Below are positions 16,952 to 25,952 of a stretch of 64,000 bases of DNA, in pieces (the first letter of the stretch is position 1; every line of letters begins with the position of its first letter). Made by a program: the position numbers and the translations under genes. The notes beneath the pieces are model-generated. The model did not search any database. It saw only the letters and a list, made by a program, of their open reading frames with translations, and was not told the DNA's origin. The DNA is from Sediminibacillus halophilus (GTDB taxonomy: Bacteria > Bacillota > Bacilli > Bacillales > Amphibacillaceae), in NCBI RefSeq assembly GCF_900103695.1, contig NZ_FNHF01000003.1, forward strand, positions 310,001 through 374,000. The letters are read 5' to 3'.

Positions 16952-17119
16952 TTACGGTATGGAAAGGCATATCAGGTTCTGCCCTTTTTCGGCCTCGGCA
17001 TAGTTGCGGGCGCCAATCCTCACTCTGGCCCCTAGTCCGGCAAGGTGAAGGGCAATGGCTTTTCTCTGGCCCCGATTGGCACCTGTAATCAGAACGACGT
17101 GATTTGTTAAATCTGGCAT
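16952..17119 (-). pseudogene. Truncated SDR dehydrogenase remnant (55 codons)
   Basis: From an ATG with AAGGAGTGAG upstream the frame reads MPDLTNHVVLITGANRGQ, then AIALHLAGLGARVRIGAR and NYAEAEKG before leaving homology and stopping at 16952. This is the N-terminal Rossmann unit of an SDR: beta-1, TGxxxGxG loop and alpha-1. The loop is damaged (RGQRK where RGIGK is expected) and the remaining 190 or so residues are absent. No continuation was found in other frames. Most likely a deletion derivative; translation of a short peptide is possible because the ribosome site is intact. Confidence 0.75.
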
Positions 17120-17577
17120 CTACTCACTCCTTAAAGCTCATTCGTCCAAAATACATATATAAACATACAAGGCTGGCTATCCTTTTTAAAGCAAAACCCT
17201 TCCTGCGGACAATACATTATTCAGCCTATCATAGCTCTCTGTTCCTTCCCTTTTATACTTATCATTATGTTTTTGGCCACCTTCTCTTAGAGCCTTAGTC
17301 AACGAAGCAATCATCTCCCAATGTTTAGTCGGCTGGCGTTAGGGTTCTGTTTGCTGGTGGAAGCACTGGTTTGGCTGGCAAGTAGGTATGTATGATCGGA
17401 GAACGAAGTGGAGAATTGTTGGGTAGAAAAGTTTTGGATGGATAAGAAAACCGGATTATTATTACAATACGGAATATATGCTTCCAACGGGGGCGGAAAG
17501 GATTCTCTTTATGATAACTTTTGTGTCAGCTTTAGGTACGAGGTCTTGGTTGAGGGTAAACTAATAAGCGCATAAAA
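17120..17577. other. Gene-free stretch
   Basis: Mixed sequence with no supported gene, no clear terminator and no recognised repeat. It may be the eroded site of the deletion that truncated the neighbouring SDR. Confidence 0.45.
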
Positions 17578-17838
17578 TCAGGTCTGCCCCATACCAGCCA
17601 CAGTGATTACTGTTAAAAGGAATAATAGAGCAGCCAGGCATAGCAGGAACGCGATTAATGCAATGATCTTTTTCTCGGATTTTTTAAAAAAGGCGATGAT
17701 GGAAAATATTATTCCAATCGATGCATTTATCGGAATGCCAAATTGCATTATCTCTGGGTTCCTGTATGTATAAATGAAAACACATGCCATTATTCCAAAA
17801 GCTAAAGAAACGAAACTTACCCAAGAGTACCTTTTCAT
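17578..17838 (-). CDS. Small membrane protein of unknown function
   Basis: 86 residues; ATG at 17838 with GAAGAGGATG upstream. Three hydrophobic segments (about 6-25, 34-50 and 57-80) with a lysine-rich loop FFKKSEKK between the second and third. The N-terminus MKRYSW is positively charged. I do not recognise the family. It is flanked by empty DNA on the left and by the promoter region of the HAD gene on the right, so context says nothing about function. Confidence 0.65.
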   Translation of the reverse strand: MKRYSWVSFVSLAFGIMACVFIYTYRNPEIMQFGIPINASIGIIFSIIAFFKKSEKKIIALIAFLLCLAALLFLLTVITVAGMGQT

Positions 17839-18010
17839 GTAATCATCCTCTTCCTATTCGGGTTATTTATTATTGCAACATAAATAATTAAATGCGTAAA
17901 TATGGAACGTATCCCCTTTTTAATTTTGGGTTTTCACATCATTGGATTTGCTAATGAACCAAAAACCGGTATTCTGGAAAAGGGCGAAGATATATAATGG
18001 AGGGAAACAG

Positions 18011-18865
18011 ATGACATTTCAGGCAAAAGCGGTAATTCTCGACATGGATGGAACCATGCTTGATCAAGAAAACCAAGTGAGCGATACATTAGCAGATATT
18101 ATCAAGACAATCCGTCAAAATGGCAGGCTGGTATTCATTGCCACCGGCAGGACCCTAAAGGAAGTAAAGGATCCCCTTCCTTCTGATTTGGAGGTGGATG
18201 GAATTGTTTGTGCCAATGGCATGGTGGTCTACATAAACGGGAAGCAAATTGTAAAACATTCCTTGGATGAAATTTTAGTCAAGGAGTTGGTAGCTAAGGC
18301 GCAAGAGGAGAAAATATATTATGAAGTACACCCAATAGAGGGAAAGGGGGCAGCCTTGACCCAGGATAAGGTCTTTTTCGCGGAAGAGATTCAGGATCCA
18401 AAGCCGGAATCCGTCAAAGAGGATGAGTGGCTTTCCCGAAAGATGGCCATCCAGGAAGATATTGAATGGACGGACAATCTACCGGTGGACGATGCCGCCA
18501 AGATTTATTTCTTCAGCAGGGACAAGCAGCGGATGACTTTCTGGAAACAGACATTGGACCAGCTGAAGCAAAAGCATGACTTTAGTGCTTTTGCTTCCTC
18601 TGATCATAATGTAGAAGTGATGGAAAAAAACGTCTCCAAAGCGACAGGTGTCCAATATTTGTTGGAGCATTATGCGTTGAACAATGAAGACATCATGATG
18701 ATCGGTGACAGCGAGAACGACCTGCCATTGATGAAAATAGCCGGGTATGCAGTCGCGATGAAGAACGCGGCGGAATTAGTAAAACAGCAAGTGGATGAAA
18801 TAACAACGTACAGTCACAAAGAAGATGGGTTATACCGATTTTTACAAGAAACATTTTTTAACTAA
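18011..18865 (+). CDS. Cof-type HAD-IIB phosphatase
   Basis: 284 residues from the ATG at 18011, which has GGAGGGA six bases upstream; the longer frame from 17942 lacks such a site. HAD motifs: DMDGTMLD near residue 11 (nucleophile Asp), IATGRT near 45 (motif II), a lysine in the KATGVQYLL region near 215 (motif III) and GDSENDLPLM near 239 (motif IV). The cap lies between motifs II and III as in Cof/YwpJ-like sugar-phosphate and flavin phosphatases. The natural substrate cannot be predicted. A CCGAACGA-type terminator follows. Confidence 0.88.
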   Translation: MTFQAKAVILDMDGTMLDQENQVSDTLADIIKTIRQNGRLVFIATGRTLKEVKDPLPSDLEVDGIVCANGMVVYINGKQIVKHSLDEILVKELVAKAQEEKIYYEVHPIEGKGAALTQDKVFFAEEIQDPKPESVKEDEWLSRKMAIQEDIEWTDNLPVDDAAKIYFFSRDKQRMTFWKQTLDQLKQKHDFSAFASSDHNVEVMEKNVSKATGVQYLLEHYALNNEDIMMIGDSENDLPLMKIAGYAVAMKNAAELVKQQVDEITTYSHKEDGLYRFLQETFFN

Positions 18866-18897
18866 AAGAGACTGGACAAAATCATCGTGTTCAAAAT

Positions 18898-18927
18898 AAA
18901 AACCGAACGATTCGTTCGGTTTTTTTG
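18898..18927 (+). terminator. CCGAACGA-family terminator after the HAD gene
   Basis: AAAAACCGAACGA and TCGTTCGGTTTTT form a 12-13-bp stem with almost no loop bases, ending in seven T. Confidence 0.88.
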
Positions 18928-18984
18928 TTTACAAAAAGTAAACCGTTCTACCCTTCTCATATGAATCGTGCGACGCTCCACTCC

Positions 18985-19034
18985 AGCAAGGCACTTCGAT
19001 TTCCCCGGGCATGGCTGCAGGTAACTTGGCAAAG
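18985..19034 (-). repeat. Half of a decayed type B repeat
   Basis: This 50-base block matches 10834-10883 at 42 of 50 positions. The second half of the element is missing. Confidence 0.65.
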
Positions 19035-19176
19035 GTGTTATGAGGGTGAACGGAATTCCGCTCCTGGGACAAGGAATTACTATGAAACTGTTCTCTATCA
19101 ACCCATGAAGCAATGTAGAAACTGTCATCTAATATTTATAAACAATCGGAGTGAGTAATCAAGTTAAAGCAGAACC

Positions 19177-20271
19177 TTATTCTAGCTTCTTTACCGTCTC
19201 ACCTTGGATTAACACAGGTTGATAATAGTTTTCGTTTACTAAATCCTTTTTTCCCTTTAGTTTCTTTATGACCCAGTCAGCTGCGTCTCTTCCCATTTGT
19301 TCTTGCGGATGAGTTAATGTGGTCAAATTGATATTTGCATTTTTGGCAATATAAGAATTATCCTGGCCAATAATGGATAATTCCTCCGGAACGGAGATAT
19401 TTAGTTGTCTGCACACATTAGCGACTTCTAATCCAACTTCATCATTGTAACAGACAATTGCAGTTATCATGCCTCTGTTTTTGTTAAGAAAATCCTTCAC
19501 CCTTGAATATAGTTCTAACTTTGTCTCTGTTTCGAACTGTAACATATGATCTGGACGAAATTGTAATTTGGCTTCACCGAGAGCTTTTAAATACCCTTTC
19601 ATCCGATGCTTCCCTTGCAAGTCATCCACCTTTGAAATAAGACCAATCTTTTTGTGTCCTTTTGAAATTAATTCTTTTGTAGCTAGATAGCTGGACTGTA
19701 TATCATCAAGACAAAAGAAAGGGACGTCTAATTCTTGATAATAAGCATTAATCATAATAAAGGGTATATCCTGCTCTTTAAACGACAGGTAGTAAGCAAT
19801 ATTAGGATTGTAAAGGTTACTTTTTGTAGGTTCCACAATCATGCCATCTACACCGAATGCCATCATCGTTTCCAGTGCCTTTTTTTCCTGTGCGACGTCA
19901 TTATTTGTGCTCGCTAATAATAAAGAATAATTATCCTTATTCAATCTTTCTTCAATACCCCTAATGATTGAAGGGAAAATGTAATCAGAAATGTAGGTCG
20001 TGATAACACCGATTGTTTTATTATTGCTTTTCCCATTCGTTTTTGATTGATATAGGTTACTAACATAGGTGCCAGATCCTCTCTCACTCCTTAAATACCC
20101 CTCGCTGACCAATGCTAAAATCGCCTTTCGAACAGTTTGGCGGCTAACTTTATACGTTTCTTGCATACTCGATTCTGTTGGGATTTGTTCCCCTACGCGA
20201 TAATTCCCTGAAATAATTTTACTTTTTATATCATCAATGATGATTTGATATTTAAGTTTCATTTTCGTCAC
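19177..20271 (-). CDS. araR: AraR, arabinose-responsive repressor (GntR-type HTH + LacI-type sensor)
   Basis: 364 residues; GTG at 20271 with AGGAA close by (an ATG nine bases on is the alternative). The N-terminal winged helix (about 1-72) shows GEQIPTESSMQETYKVSRQT and GSGTYVSN, typical of GntR HTH domains. The remainder is a periplasmic-binding-like sensor: IGVITTYISDYIFP near 86, DGMIVEPT near 140 and LSIIGQDNS near 300. This fusion is characteristic of Bacillus AraR, which leaves its operators on binding L-arabinose. It is divergent from the arabinose genes, with two AraR-type boxes between. Autoregulation is likely. Confidence 0.93.
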   Translation of the reverse strand: MTKMKLKYQIIIDDIKSKIISGNYRVGEQIPTESSMQETYKVSRQTVRKAILALVSEGYLRSERGSGTYVSNLYQSKTNGKSNNKTIGVITTYISDYIFPSIIRGIEERLNKDNYSLLLASTNNDVAQEKKALETMMAFGVDGMIVEPTKSNLYNPNIAYYLSFKEQDIPFIMINAYYQELDVPFFCLDDIQSSYLATKELISKGHKKIGLISKVDDLQGKHRMKGYLKALGEAKLQFRPDHMLQFETETKLELYSRVKDFLNKNRGMITAIVCYNDEVGLEVANVCRQLNISVPEELSIIGQDNSYIAKNANINLTTLTHPQEQMGRDAADWVIKKLKGKKDLVNENYYQPVLIQGETVKKLE

Positions 20272-20462
20272 TACTTTCCTAGTTGTTTATAGTAAAATGG
20301 ATCCGTTTAAAATAGTTATCCGTATTTATTTTCCTTTTAGTTGGGATAAAACGATAGACACAGCCTTTATTTAAAATAGATTCATCTTCCGGTCTGTTTC
20401 TTTGTTCTGTTGTAATAGTTTTCAGTATACCATTTATAGAATAAGTCTTTAAGTTTTTAATG

Positions 20463-20478
20463 ATTTGTAAGTATAAAT
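20463..20478. promoter_or_regulatory. Upstream AraR operator
   Basis: ATTTGTAAGTATAAAT, close to the AraR box ATTTGTACGTACAAAT. Its centre is 32 bp (three helical turns) from the second box, the kind of phasing that permits cooperative binding. Confidence 0.75.
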
Positions 20479-20489
20479 ATTTTGATATA

Positions 20490-20518
20490 TTGACTTTTGT
20501 ACGTACAAAAAATATAAT
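20490..20518 (+). promoter_or_regulatory. Promoter of the arabinose operon
   Basis: TTGACT at 20490-20495, 17-bp spacer, TATAAT at 20513-20518. The AraR box fills the spacer. A cre-like sequence GGTAAACGTTTCAA lies at 20542-20555, just downstream; it departs from the CcpA consensus at the right half and is only a candidate. Confidence 0.88.
20495..20510. promoter_or_regulatory. AraR operator inside the promoter
   Basis: Perfect palindrome TTTTGTACGTACAAAA between -35 and -10, matching the core TTGTACGTACAA of Bacillus AraR boxes. Binding here would exclude RNA polymerase. Confidence 0.92.
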
Positions 20519-20686
20519 TAAAGTGATTAGAATAGGTTAAAGGTAAACGTTTCAATAGGAGCAATGCTATGTATCGTTTTGAAATAAATACAAAATAATT
20601 TATTCCTGAATCATAAAACAAAGAAGGCAAAGTAAACGTGTCTCTAATAGTTAGCCTGTGAAATCACGCCCGGAGAGGAGATTAAC

Positions 20687-22297
20687 ATGAAAGCGGACCG
20701 AGCAAGTATTAATCAAGCGATTACTAAGGGAGAAACTTCCCTTGGAATCGAATTCGGATCAACACGGATTAAGGCAGTTCTAATTAATAATTGTTTTGAA
20801 ACGATTGCTTCAGGAAGTTACGATTGGGAAAATCGTTTGGAAGATGGATATTGGACATACAGTTTAGTAGACATTGTTACAGGTCTGCAAACAGCTTATG
20901 AGGAAATGAGGCAGGAAGTTGAAAGGAATTATGGAATCACCATACGAACAATTGGTTCTATAGGGATTTCAGGCATGATGCATGGGTACATGGCTTTTGA
21001 CAAAACCGGTGAGCTTCTTGTTCCATTTCGAACTTGGCGTAACGCAACCACTGGTGTCGCAGCAAAAGAATTAACTGACAAATTTCAATTCAATATTCCT
21101 GAGCGTTGGACGATTGCTCATCTTTATCAAGCGATGTTAAACGAAGAGAAACATTTACCGCGTTTGGACTACGTTACCACTTTGGCAGGCTACATACATT
21201 GGTTATTGACAGGTAACAAAGCAATTGGCGTGGGGGATGCTTCGGGTATATTTCCTATTGACGAATCCACAAAAGACTACGATCAAAAGATGGTAAAGCA
21301 GTTTGATGATTTAATATCAGCAAAAGAGTATTCCTGGAAACTGAGAGATATTTTCCCTAAAGTCTATCTTTCTGGTGAACAAGCCGGGGAATTAACTGAA
21401 ATTGGGGCGAAAATTCTGGATAGATCCCGGAATTTACAACCAGGCATCTCACTTTGTCCCCCAGAAGGCGATGCTGGTACGGGAATGGTTGCTACGAATA
21501 GTGTGAGGAAACGTACCGGGAATGTTTCAGTAGGAACCTCAGTGTTCGCCATGATTGTATTAGAGAAAGATATTTCAAAGGTCTATCCGGAAATCGATCT
21601 AGTAACAACACCAAACGGCAGTCCGGTAGCAATGGTACATGCTAATAATTGCTCCAGTGATATCAATGCTTGGCTAGGATTATTCCGTGAATTTTCAGAG
21701 GCAATGGGTTACGAGGTCGACCATAATAAATTATTTGAAGTAATGTTCAATAAAGCGCTGGAGGCCGAACGAGATGGTGGTGGTTTGCTTAGTTATGGAT
21801 ACTTGTCGGGTGAAAACATCACCGGATTAGAAAATGGCCGGCCATTATTTGTTCGATCCCCTGAGAGTAACTTCAATCTAGCGAATTTCATGCGCACACA
21901 CCTTTTTACCGCTTTTGGTGCGTTGAAAATAGGAATGGATATTTTGAGAAAGCAAGAAAGCGTTGTCATTGACAGTATTTTGGCTCATGGTGGCTTGTTT
22001 AAAACGCCTGTAGTCGGTCAAAAAATTGTGGCCGCTGCAATGAATACTCCGGTTTCCGTCATGAACACGGCAGGAGAGGGCGGTGCCTGGGGAATTGCCA
22101 TTCTAGCCTCTTATATGATGGTGAAGGATCAAAAAGAAAATCTGGAGGAGTTCCTTGACAATAAGGTTTTCAAAGATGCCGGTGGACAAGAAATTTATCC
22201 TGACAGCTTAGATGTTCAAGGGTTTGAAATATTTATTGAGCGGTACCAGAAAGGATTGGCGATTGAGCAGGCTGCAGTCGACAATTTGATTCTATGA
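20687..22297 (+). CDS. araK: FGGY-family L-ribulokinase, AraK type
   Basis: 536 residues with GGAGAGGAG before the ATG. The N-terminal ATPase loop [15 protein letters not shown] (19-33) and the second-domain [13 protein letters not shown] and [12 protein letters not shown] motifs identify an FGGY sugar kinase. It is not the classical AraB found in B. subtilis (which begins with IGVDFGT); it resembles the alternative kinases that replace AraB in Clostridium arabinose operons (AraK). Being first gene of an AraR-controlled operon with araD and araA, its job is almost surely phosphorylation of L-ribulose. The gap to araD is 22 bp. Confidence 0.85.
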   Translation: MKADRASINQAITKGETSLGIEFGSTRIKAVLINNCFETIASGSYDWENRLEDGYWTYSLVDIVTGLQTAYEEMRQEVERNYGITIRTIGSIGISGMMHGYMAFDKTGELLVPFRTWRNATTGVAAKELTDKFQFNIPERWTIAHLYQAMLNEEKHLPRLDYVTTLAGYIHWLLTGNKAIGVGDASGIFPIDESTKDYDQKMVKQFDDLISAKEYSWKLRDIFPKVYLSGEQAGELTEIGAKILDRSRNLQPGISLCPPEGDAGTGMVATNSVRKRTGNVSVGTSVFAMIVLEKDISKVYPEIDLVTTPNGSPVAMVHANNCSSDINAWLGLFREFSEAMGYEVDHNKLFEVMFNKALEAERDGGGLLSYGYLSGENITGLENGRPLFVRSPESNFNLANFMRTHLFTAFGALKIGMDILRKQESVVIDSILAHGGLFKTPVVGQKIVAAAMNTPVSVMNTAGEGGAWGIAILASYMMVKDQKENLEEFLDNKVFKDAGGQEIYPDSLDVQGFEIFIERYQKGLAIEQAAVDNLIL

Positions 22298-22319
22298 GCG
22301 AAGAATTGGAGGGATTGCC

Positions 22320-23015
22320 ATGTTAGAACAACTAAAAAAAGAAGTATATCAAGCCAATTTGGACCTGCCTAAGCATGGACTTGTGAAATATACTTGGGGA
22401 AATGCAAGTGCCGTCGATCGTGAGAGTGGTTTATTTGTTATTAAACCGAGTGGTGTAGGTTATGAATCAATGAAAGCTAGTGATATGGTGGTTGTCGATT
22501 TAGAGGGCAATGTTGTGGAAGGTGATTTAAATCCTTCTTCAGATACGCAGACCCACGCAGTGCTTTATAAGCATTACGATAAAATTGGCGGCATCTCGCA
22601 CACCCACTCAACCTGGGCGACCATTTGGGCTCAGGCCGGCCTTGATATTCCTGCAATGGGAACGACTCACGCAGACACATTTTATGGTTCTGTACCATGT
22701 GCACGTTTTCTGACACAAGAGGAGATAGACCGGGGCTATGAATCGGAAACTGGTAAAGTGATTATAGAAACATTTGAAAAGCGCGGATTAGATATTGAAG
22801 CCGTTCCGGGTGTTTTATTAAAGGGGCACGCACCATTTACCTGGGGAAAGGATGCAAAAACGGCAGTAATGAACAGTGTGGTATTAGATGAAGTTGCGAA
22901 AATGAATTTATTTGCACGTGAATTAAATCACTTTGCTGAAGAATTACCGCAAAGCATCTTAGATAAACACTACTTAAGAAAACATGGAAAAAATGCTTAT
23001 TATGGACAACATTAG
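22320..23015 (+). CDS. araD: L-ribulose-5-phosphate 4-epimerase
   Basis: 231 residues, GGAGGG before the ATG. Class II aldolase fold: [19 protein letters not shown] near 27-45, zinc-binding [12 protein letters not shown] near 94-105, and [13 protein letters not shown] near 165. These match AraD over full length. The enzyme converts L-ribulose 5-phosphate to D-xylulose 5-phosphate, the exit to the pentose phosphate pathway. It sits between the kinase and araA in one operon. Confidence 0.95.
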   Translation: MLEQLKKEVYQANLDLPKHGLVKYTWGNASAVDRESGLFVIKPSGVGYESMKASDMVVVDLEGNVVEGDLNPSSDTQTHAVLYKHYDKIGGISHTHSTWATIWAQAGLDIPAMGTTHADTFYGSVPCARFLTQEEIDRGYESETGKVIIETFEKRGLDIEAVPGVLLKGHAPFTWGKDAKTAVMNSVVLDEVAKMNLFARELNHFAEELPQSILDKHYLRKHGKNAYYGQH

Positions 23016-23049
23016 TGGGAACCAGTTTAATGAAGAGGAGTCGGTCGTT

Positions 23050-24468
23050 ATGTCAACAAAAAAAGAGTTTTGGTTTGTTGTAGGTTCGCAGCATCTATAC
23101 GGAGAAGAGGCGTTGGCAGAGGTTAAAGAACATGCACAAACAATGACGGATGCATTAAACGAAAGTGGTGCATTACCTTATCAGATAGTGCTACAAGAAT
23201 TGGCTGTTGATTCAGATAAAATCACAACAATTATGAAAGAAGTTAATTATCGGGACGAGGTTGCCGGTGTGATTACCTGGATGCACACCTTCTCTCCAGG
23301 TAAAATGTGGATTCATGGTACTAAACTGTTACAGAAGCCTTTGCTTCATTTTGTAACCCAATTTAACGAGAGCATTCCATGGGAAACGATTGATATGGAT
23401 TTTATGAATCTAAACCAGGCAGCACATGGCGATCGTGAATACGGTTATATTAATGCCCGTTTAAACAAACAAAATAAAGTTGTCGTTGGGTATTGGGAAA
23501 GGCCAGAGGTACGACAGCAAATTGCAGACTGGATGGATGTGGCGGTCGCTTATAATGAAAGCTTTAATATAAAAGTTGCTCGCTTCGGTGACAACATGCG
23601 CCATGTTGGTGTTACGGAGGGGGATAAGATTGAAGCGCAAATTCAGTTTGGGTGGAGAGTTGATTACTTCGGCATCGGAGATCTTGTCCAGTATGTAAAC
23701 GCTGTAACAGAGGAAGAGGTTGAAGCATTATTTGCAGAATACGAGAATCTTTATGAATTTGATTATGGTAATTATAGCAAGAAAGATTGGGAAGCTAGTG
23801 TTAAAGTGCAAGCAAGCTATGAAATTGCCATTAAGCGTTTCCTTGATGAAGGTGGCTACAATGCCTTTACATCTAATTTCGAAGACCTATATGGAATGAA
23901 ACAACTTCCTGGTCTTGCTGTCCAGCGTTTGATGGAGCAAGGGTACGGCTTTGCAGGTGAAGGAGACTGGAAGACTGCTGCGCTCGATCGTCTGCTCAAA
24001 GTGATGAGCAATAACCAATCCACAGGTTTTATGGAGGATTATACATACGAACTAGCTGCCGGTTCGGAATCAGTTCTTCAATCACATATGCTTGAGGTTG
24101 ATCCATCACTAGCTAATAACAGGCCGAAAATAGTGGTATCTCCCTTAAGCATGGGAAATGCGGAAGACCCGGCGCGTTTAGTATTTGACGGGAAAGAAGG
24201 AGACGGTGTGGTTGTTTCAATGGCTGACTTTGGGACGCATTATAAACTGCTTATCAATGAGATTTCTGCGTTTGAGCCTACTGTTCCAGCTCCGAACCTT
24301 CCAGTGGCCCGAGTGATGTGGGAAATTAAACCATCCTTTCAAGATGGGGTGAAGACTTGGATTGAAAATGGTGGTGGTCACCATACAGTTGTTTCGTTGA
24401 ACTTATCGACGGATCAAATTATCATGTATGCTAAACTTGTTGACTTGGAATATGTTGTTATTAAGTAA
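23050..24468 (+). CDS. araA: L-arabinose isomerase
   Basis: 472 residues. The ATG at 23050 is preceded by AGAGGAG at good spacing; the frame extends to 22984 but that would overlap araD without a ribosome site. The start FWFVVGSQHLYGEEAL is diagnostic for AraA. Metal/catalytic glutamates lie in the GEGDWKTAALDRL and LEVDPSLAN regions and the C-terminal GGGHHTVVS histidines are present. It converts L-arabinose to L-ribulose. Last gene of the operon; no arabinose importer or arabinanase is in the window. Confidence 0.96.
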   Translation: MSTKKEFWFVVGSQHLYGEEALAEVKEHAQTMTDALNESGALPYQIVLQELAVDSDKITTIMKEVNYRDEVAGVITWMHTFSPGKMWIHGTKLLQKPLLHFVTQFNESIPWETIDMDFMNLNQAAHGDREYGYINARLNKQNKVVVGYWERPEVRQQIADWMDVAVAYNESFNIKVARFGDNMRHVGVTEGDKIEAQIQFGWRVDYFGIGDLVQYVNAVTEEEVEALFAEYENLYEFDYGNYSKKDWEASVKVQASYEIAIKRFLDEGGYNAFTSNFEDLYGMKQLPGLAVQRLMEQGYGFAGEGDWKTAALDRLLKVMSNNQSTGFMEDYTYELAAGSESVLQSHMLEVDPSLANNRPKIVVSPLSMGNAEDPARLVFDGKEGDGVVVSMADFGTHYKLLINEISAFEPTVPAPNLPVARVMWEIKPSFQDGVKTWIENGGGHHTVVSLNLSTDQIIMYAKLVDLEYVVIK

Positions 24469-24564
24469 TTGATCTATCATAAAAGACGCCGCATCCCTTG
24501 AAAACGAAATGGAATAGAAGAATGGAATTCTATCTAGCTTGAATAGGTAGAGGTTATTTTAAAC

Positions 24565-24616
24565 TTAAGCCAAGCCTTTGGGTGCAGAAAACATCCTCCC
24601 ATAAGGTTTGGCTTAA
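24565..24616. other. Strong hairpin of unknown role
   Basis: TTAAGCCAAGCCTT at 24565-24578 pairs with AAGGTTTGGCTTAA at 24603-24616 (14 bp, one G-T). There is no T run on the plus strand, so it is not a standard terminator; it could protect the 3' end of the araA mRNA. Confidence 0.55.
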
Positions 24617-24724
24617 AATTACCTTTCATGAAGGGAAGTGTATGTGTGTCTTTGTTATCACACGCCACCACTCCAGTGGGGCGGCCTTCATTATTGGTGT
24701 CCATGACGCTAACCGATCTCCTTA

Positions 24725-24740
24725 TTGTAAGCGTTACATT
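24725..24740. promoter_or_regulatory. cre-like site (possible CcpA box)
   Basis: TTGTAAGCGTTACATT is a near-perfect inverted repeat around CG and agrees with the cre consensus except for one missing base in the right half. It is about 75 bp before the aldo-keto reductase start. Confidence 0.45.
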
Positions 24741-24812
24741 TGTGGTGATGGTGCGGGCATGCCATAATTGAACTACATTTTCAGAAATATATAATGGGAG
24801 GGAGCAGTTCAG

Positions 24813-25796
24813 ATGAATTACCGTCAGTTGGGGAATACAGATTTAAAAGTAAGTGAGTTGAGTTTTGGTACTTGGGCAATCGGTGGTTCCTGGGGCAATA
24901 CCAACGATGAAGAATCCCTGAAGGCTCTCCAGCATGCTATGGATGCCGGAGTTAATTTTTTCGATACAGCCGATGTTTACGGAGATGGCCACAGTGAAGA
25001 ACTGCTGGCTAAGGCGACAAAAGGAAAAGAGAATGACATTCATATTGCGACAAAATTTTGCCGAGCCGGTGATATCGAGGATCCTGACACTTATTCCGAG
25101 CGGCAGGTTAGGGAGTATTGTGAAAACAGCTTGAAACGGTTGGAAAGAGAAACAATTGATTTGTATCAGATTCATTGTCCGCCACTCGCCATATTGAAAG
25201 ACGGCAAGGTCTTCGAGGTGTTGGATAAACTAAAAGCCGAAGGAAAAATCCGTCATTATGGCGTCAGCGTTGAAACCGTAGAAGAAGGCTTGTATTGTTT
25301 AGAAAACACGGATGTTTCTGCTTTGCAAATCATTTTTAATATTTTCCGGCAAAAACCTTTAGATGAATTGATTCCGCAGGCTTATCAAAAAGGAGTAGGG
25401 ATACTCGCGCGCGTGCCGCTTGCAAGTGGTTTGTTAACCGGAAAGTTTAGCGAGAATCACAGCTTCCAGGCAGACGACCACCGTAATTTTAATCAGAACG
25501 GGGAAGCATTCAATGTGGGAGAGACATTCGCGGGACTAGAATTCAACAAAGGTGTCCAGTTAAGCGAACAGCTTAGATGGATTGCCAACGATCGGGACAG
25601 CATGTCGAAAGCGGCGCTTCGCTGGATCATGGACCATGAGGAGATCACCTGTGCGATTCCAGGTTTCAAGACGGTCAAGCAGGTGGAAGATAACTTAAAG
25701 TCATTAGATGTACCAAGCTTCAGTGCCGAGGAAATGAACAAACTGCAAAAGTTTTACCAGCATGATGTCCAAGACCATATTCGCGGCGCCTATTGA
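24813..25796 (+). CDS. Aldo-keto reductase, IolS/AKR11-like
   Basis: 327 residues with GGGAGGGAGC before the ATG. The start NYRQLGNTDLKVSELSFGTW and tetrad residues D52, Y57 (DTADVYG), K in IATKFCR and H in QIHCPP are intact. SKAALRWIMDHEEITCAIPG in the second half is the cofactor-side motif. It is an NADPH-dependent reductase similar to IolS/YhdN-type general-stress proteins. Its own cre-like site and terminator show it is a separate unit from the arabinose operon, though a link to sugar metabolism is possible. Confidence 0.88.
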   Translation: MNYRQLGNTDLKVSELSFGTWAIGGSWGNTNDEESLKALQHAMDAGVNFFDTADVYGDGHSEELLAKATKGKENDIHIATKFCRAGDIEDPDTYSERQVREYCENSLKRLERETIDLYQIHCPPLAILKDGKVFEVLDKLKAEGKIRHYGVSVETVEEGLYCLENTDVSALQIIFNIFRQKPLDELIPQAYQKGVGILARVPLASGLLTGKFSENHSFQADDHRNFNQNGEAFNVGETFAGLEFNKGVQLSEQLRWIANDRDSMSKAALRWIMDHEEITCAIPGFKTVKQVEDNLKSLDVPSFSAEEMNKLQKFYQHDVQDHIRGAY

Positions 25797-25824
25797 GCAA
25801 CATCGGACATTTCCCTCTGGTGAT

Positions 25825-25857
25825 AAAAGGACTTCCTCTAACGAGGGGGTCTTTTTT
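25825..25857 (+). terminator. Intrinsic terminator after the aldo-keto reductase
   Basis: AAAAGGACTTCCTC pairs with GAGGGGGTCTTTTT (wobble pairs) and is followed by T. Confidence 0.75.
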
Positions 25858-25891
25858 GTCCTTATCCTGGTATTCTACTGGTAAAAGATAA

Positions 25892-25918
25892 ATTAACTTA
25901 ATTAAGCTGTGGTATAAT
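25892..25918 (+). promoter_or_regulatory. Operator and extended -10 promoter of the ROK regulator
   Basis: ATTAACTTAATTAAG (25892-25906) contains the palindrome CTTAATTAAG and lies six bases before TGGTATAAT (extended -10, TATAAT 25913-25918). The same 15 bases occur on the minus strand just upstream of the gal operon -10 (34614-34628). Confidence 0.7.
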
Positions 25919-25952
25919 CTAGGTACAAAAACAACAACAGGTGGGAAAAGCA

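Larger units (their letters stand above)
24469..24812. other. 344-bp gap after araA with a hairpin and a cre-like site
   Basis: A 14-bp stem (24565-24616) and a cre-like sequence (24725-24740) are listed separately. A frame of 41 codons, 24645-24770, has hydrophobic character (LLVSMTLTDLLIVSVTFVV) and could be the tail of a lost permease, but no ribosome site or homology was seen. Confidence 0.45.

Noticed and set aside
24645-24770. Short hydrophobic frame after araA as a gene
   Set aside because: 41 codons, no ribosome site and no recognisable family; mentioned only as a possible remnant.
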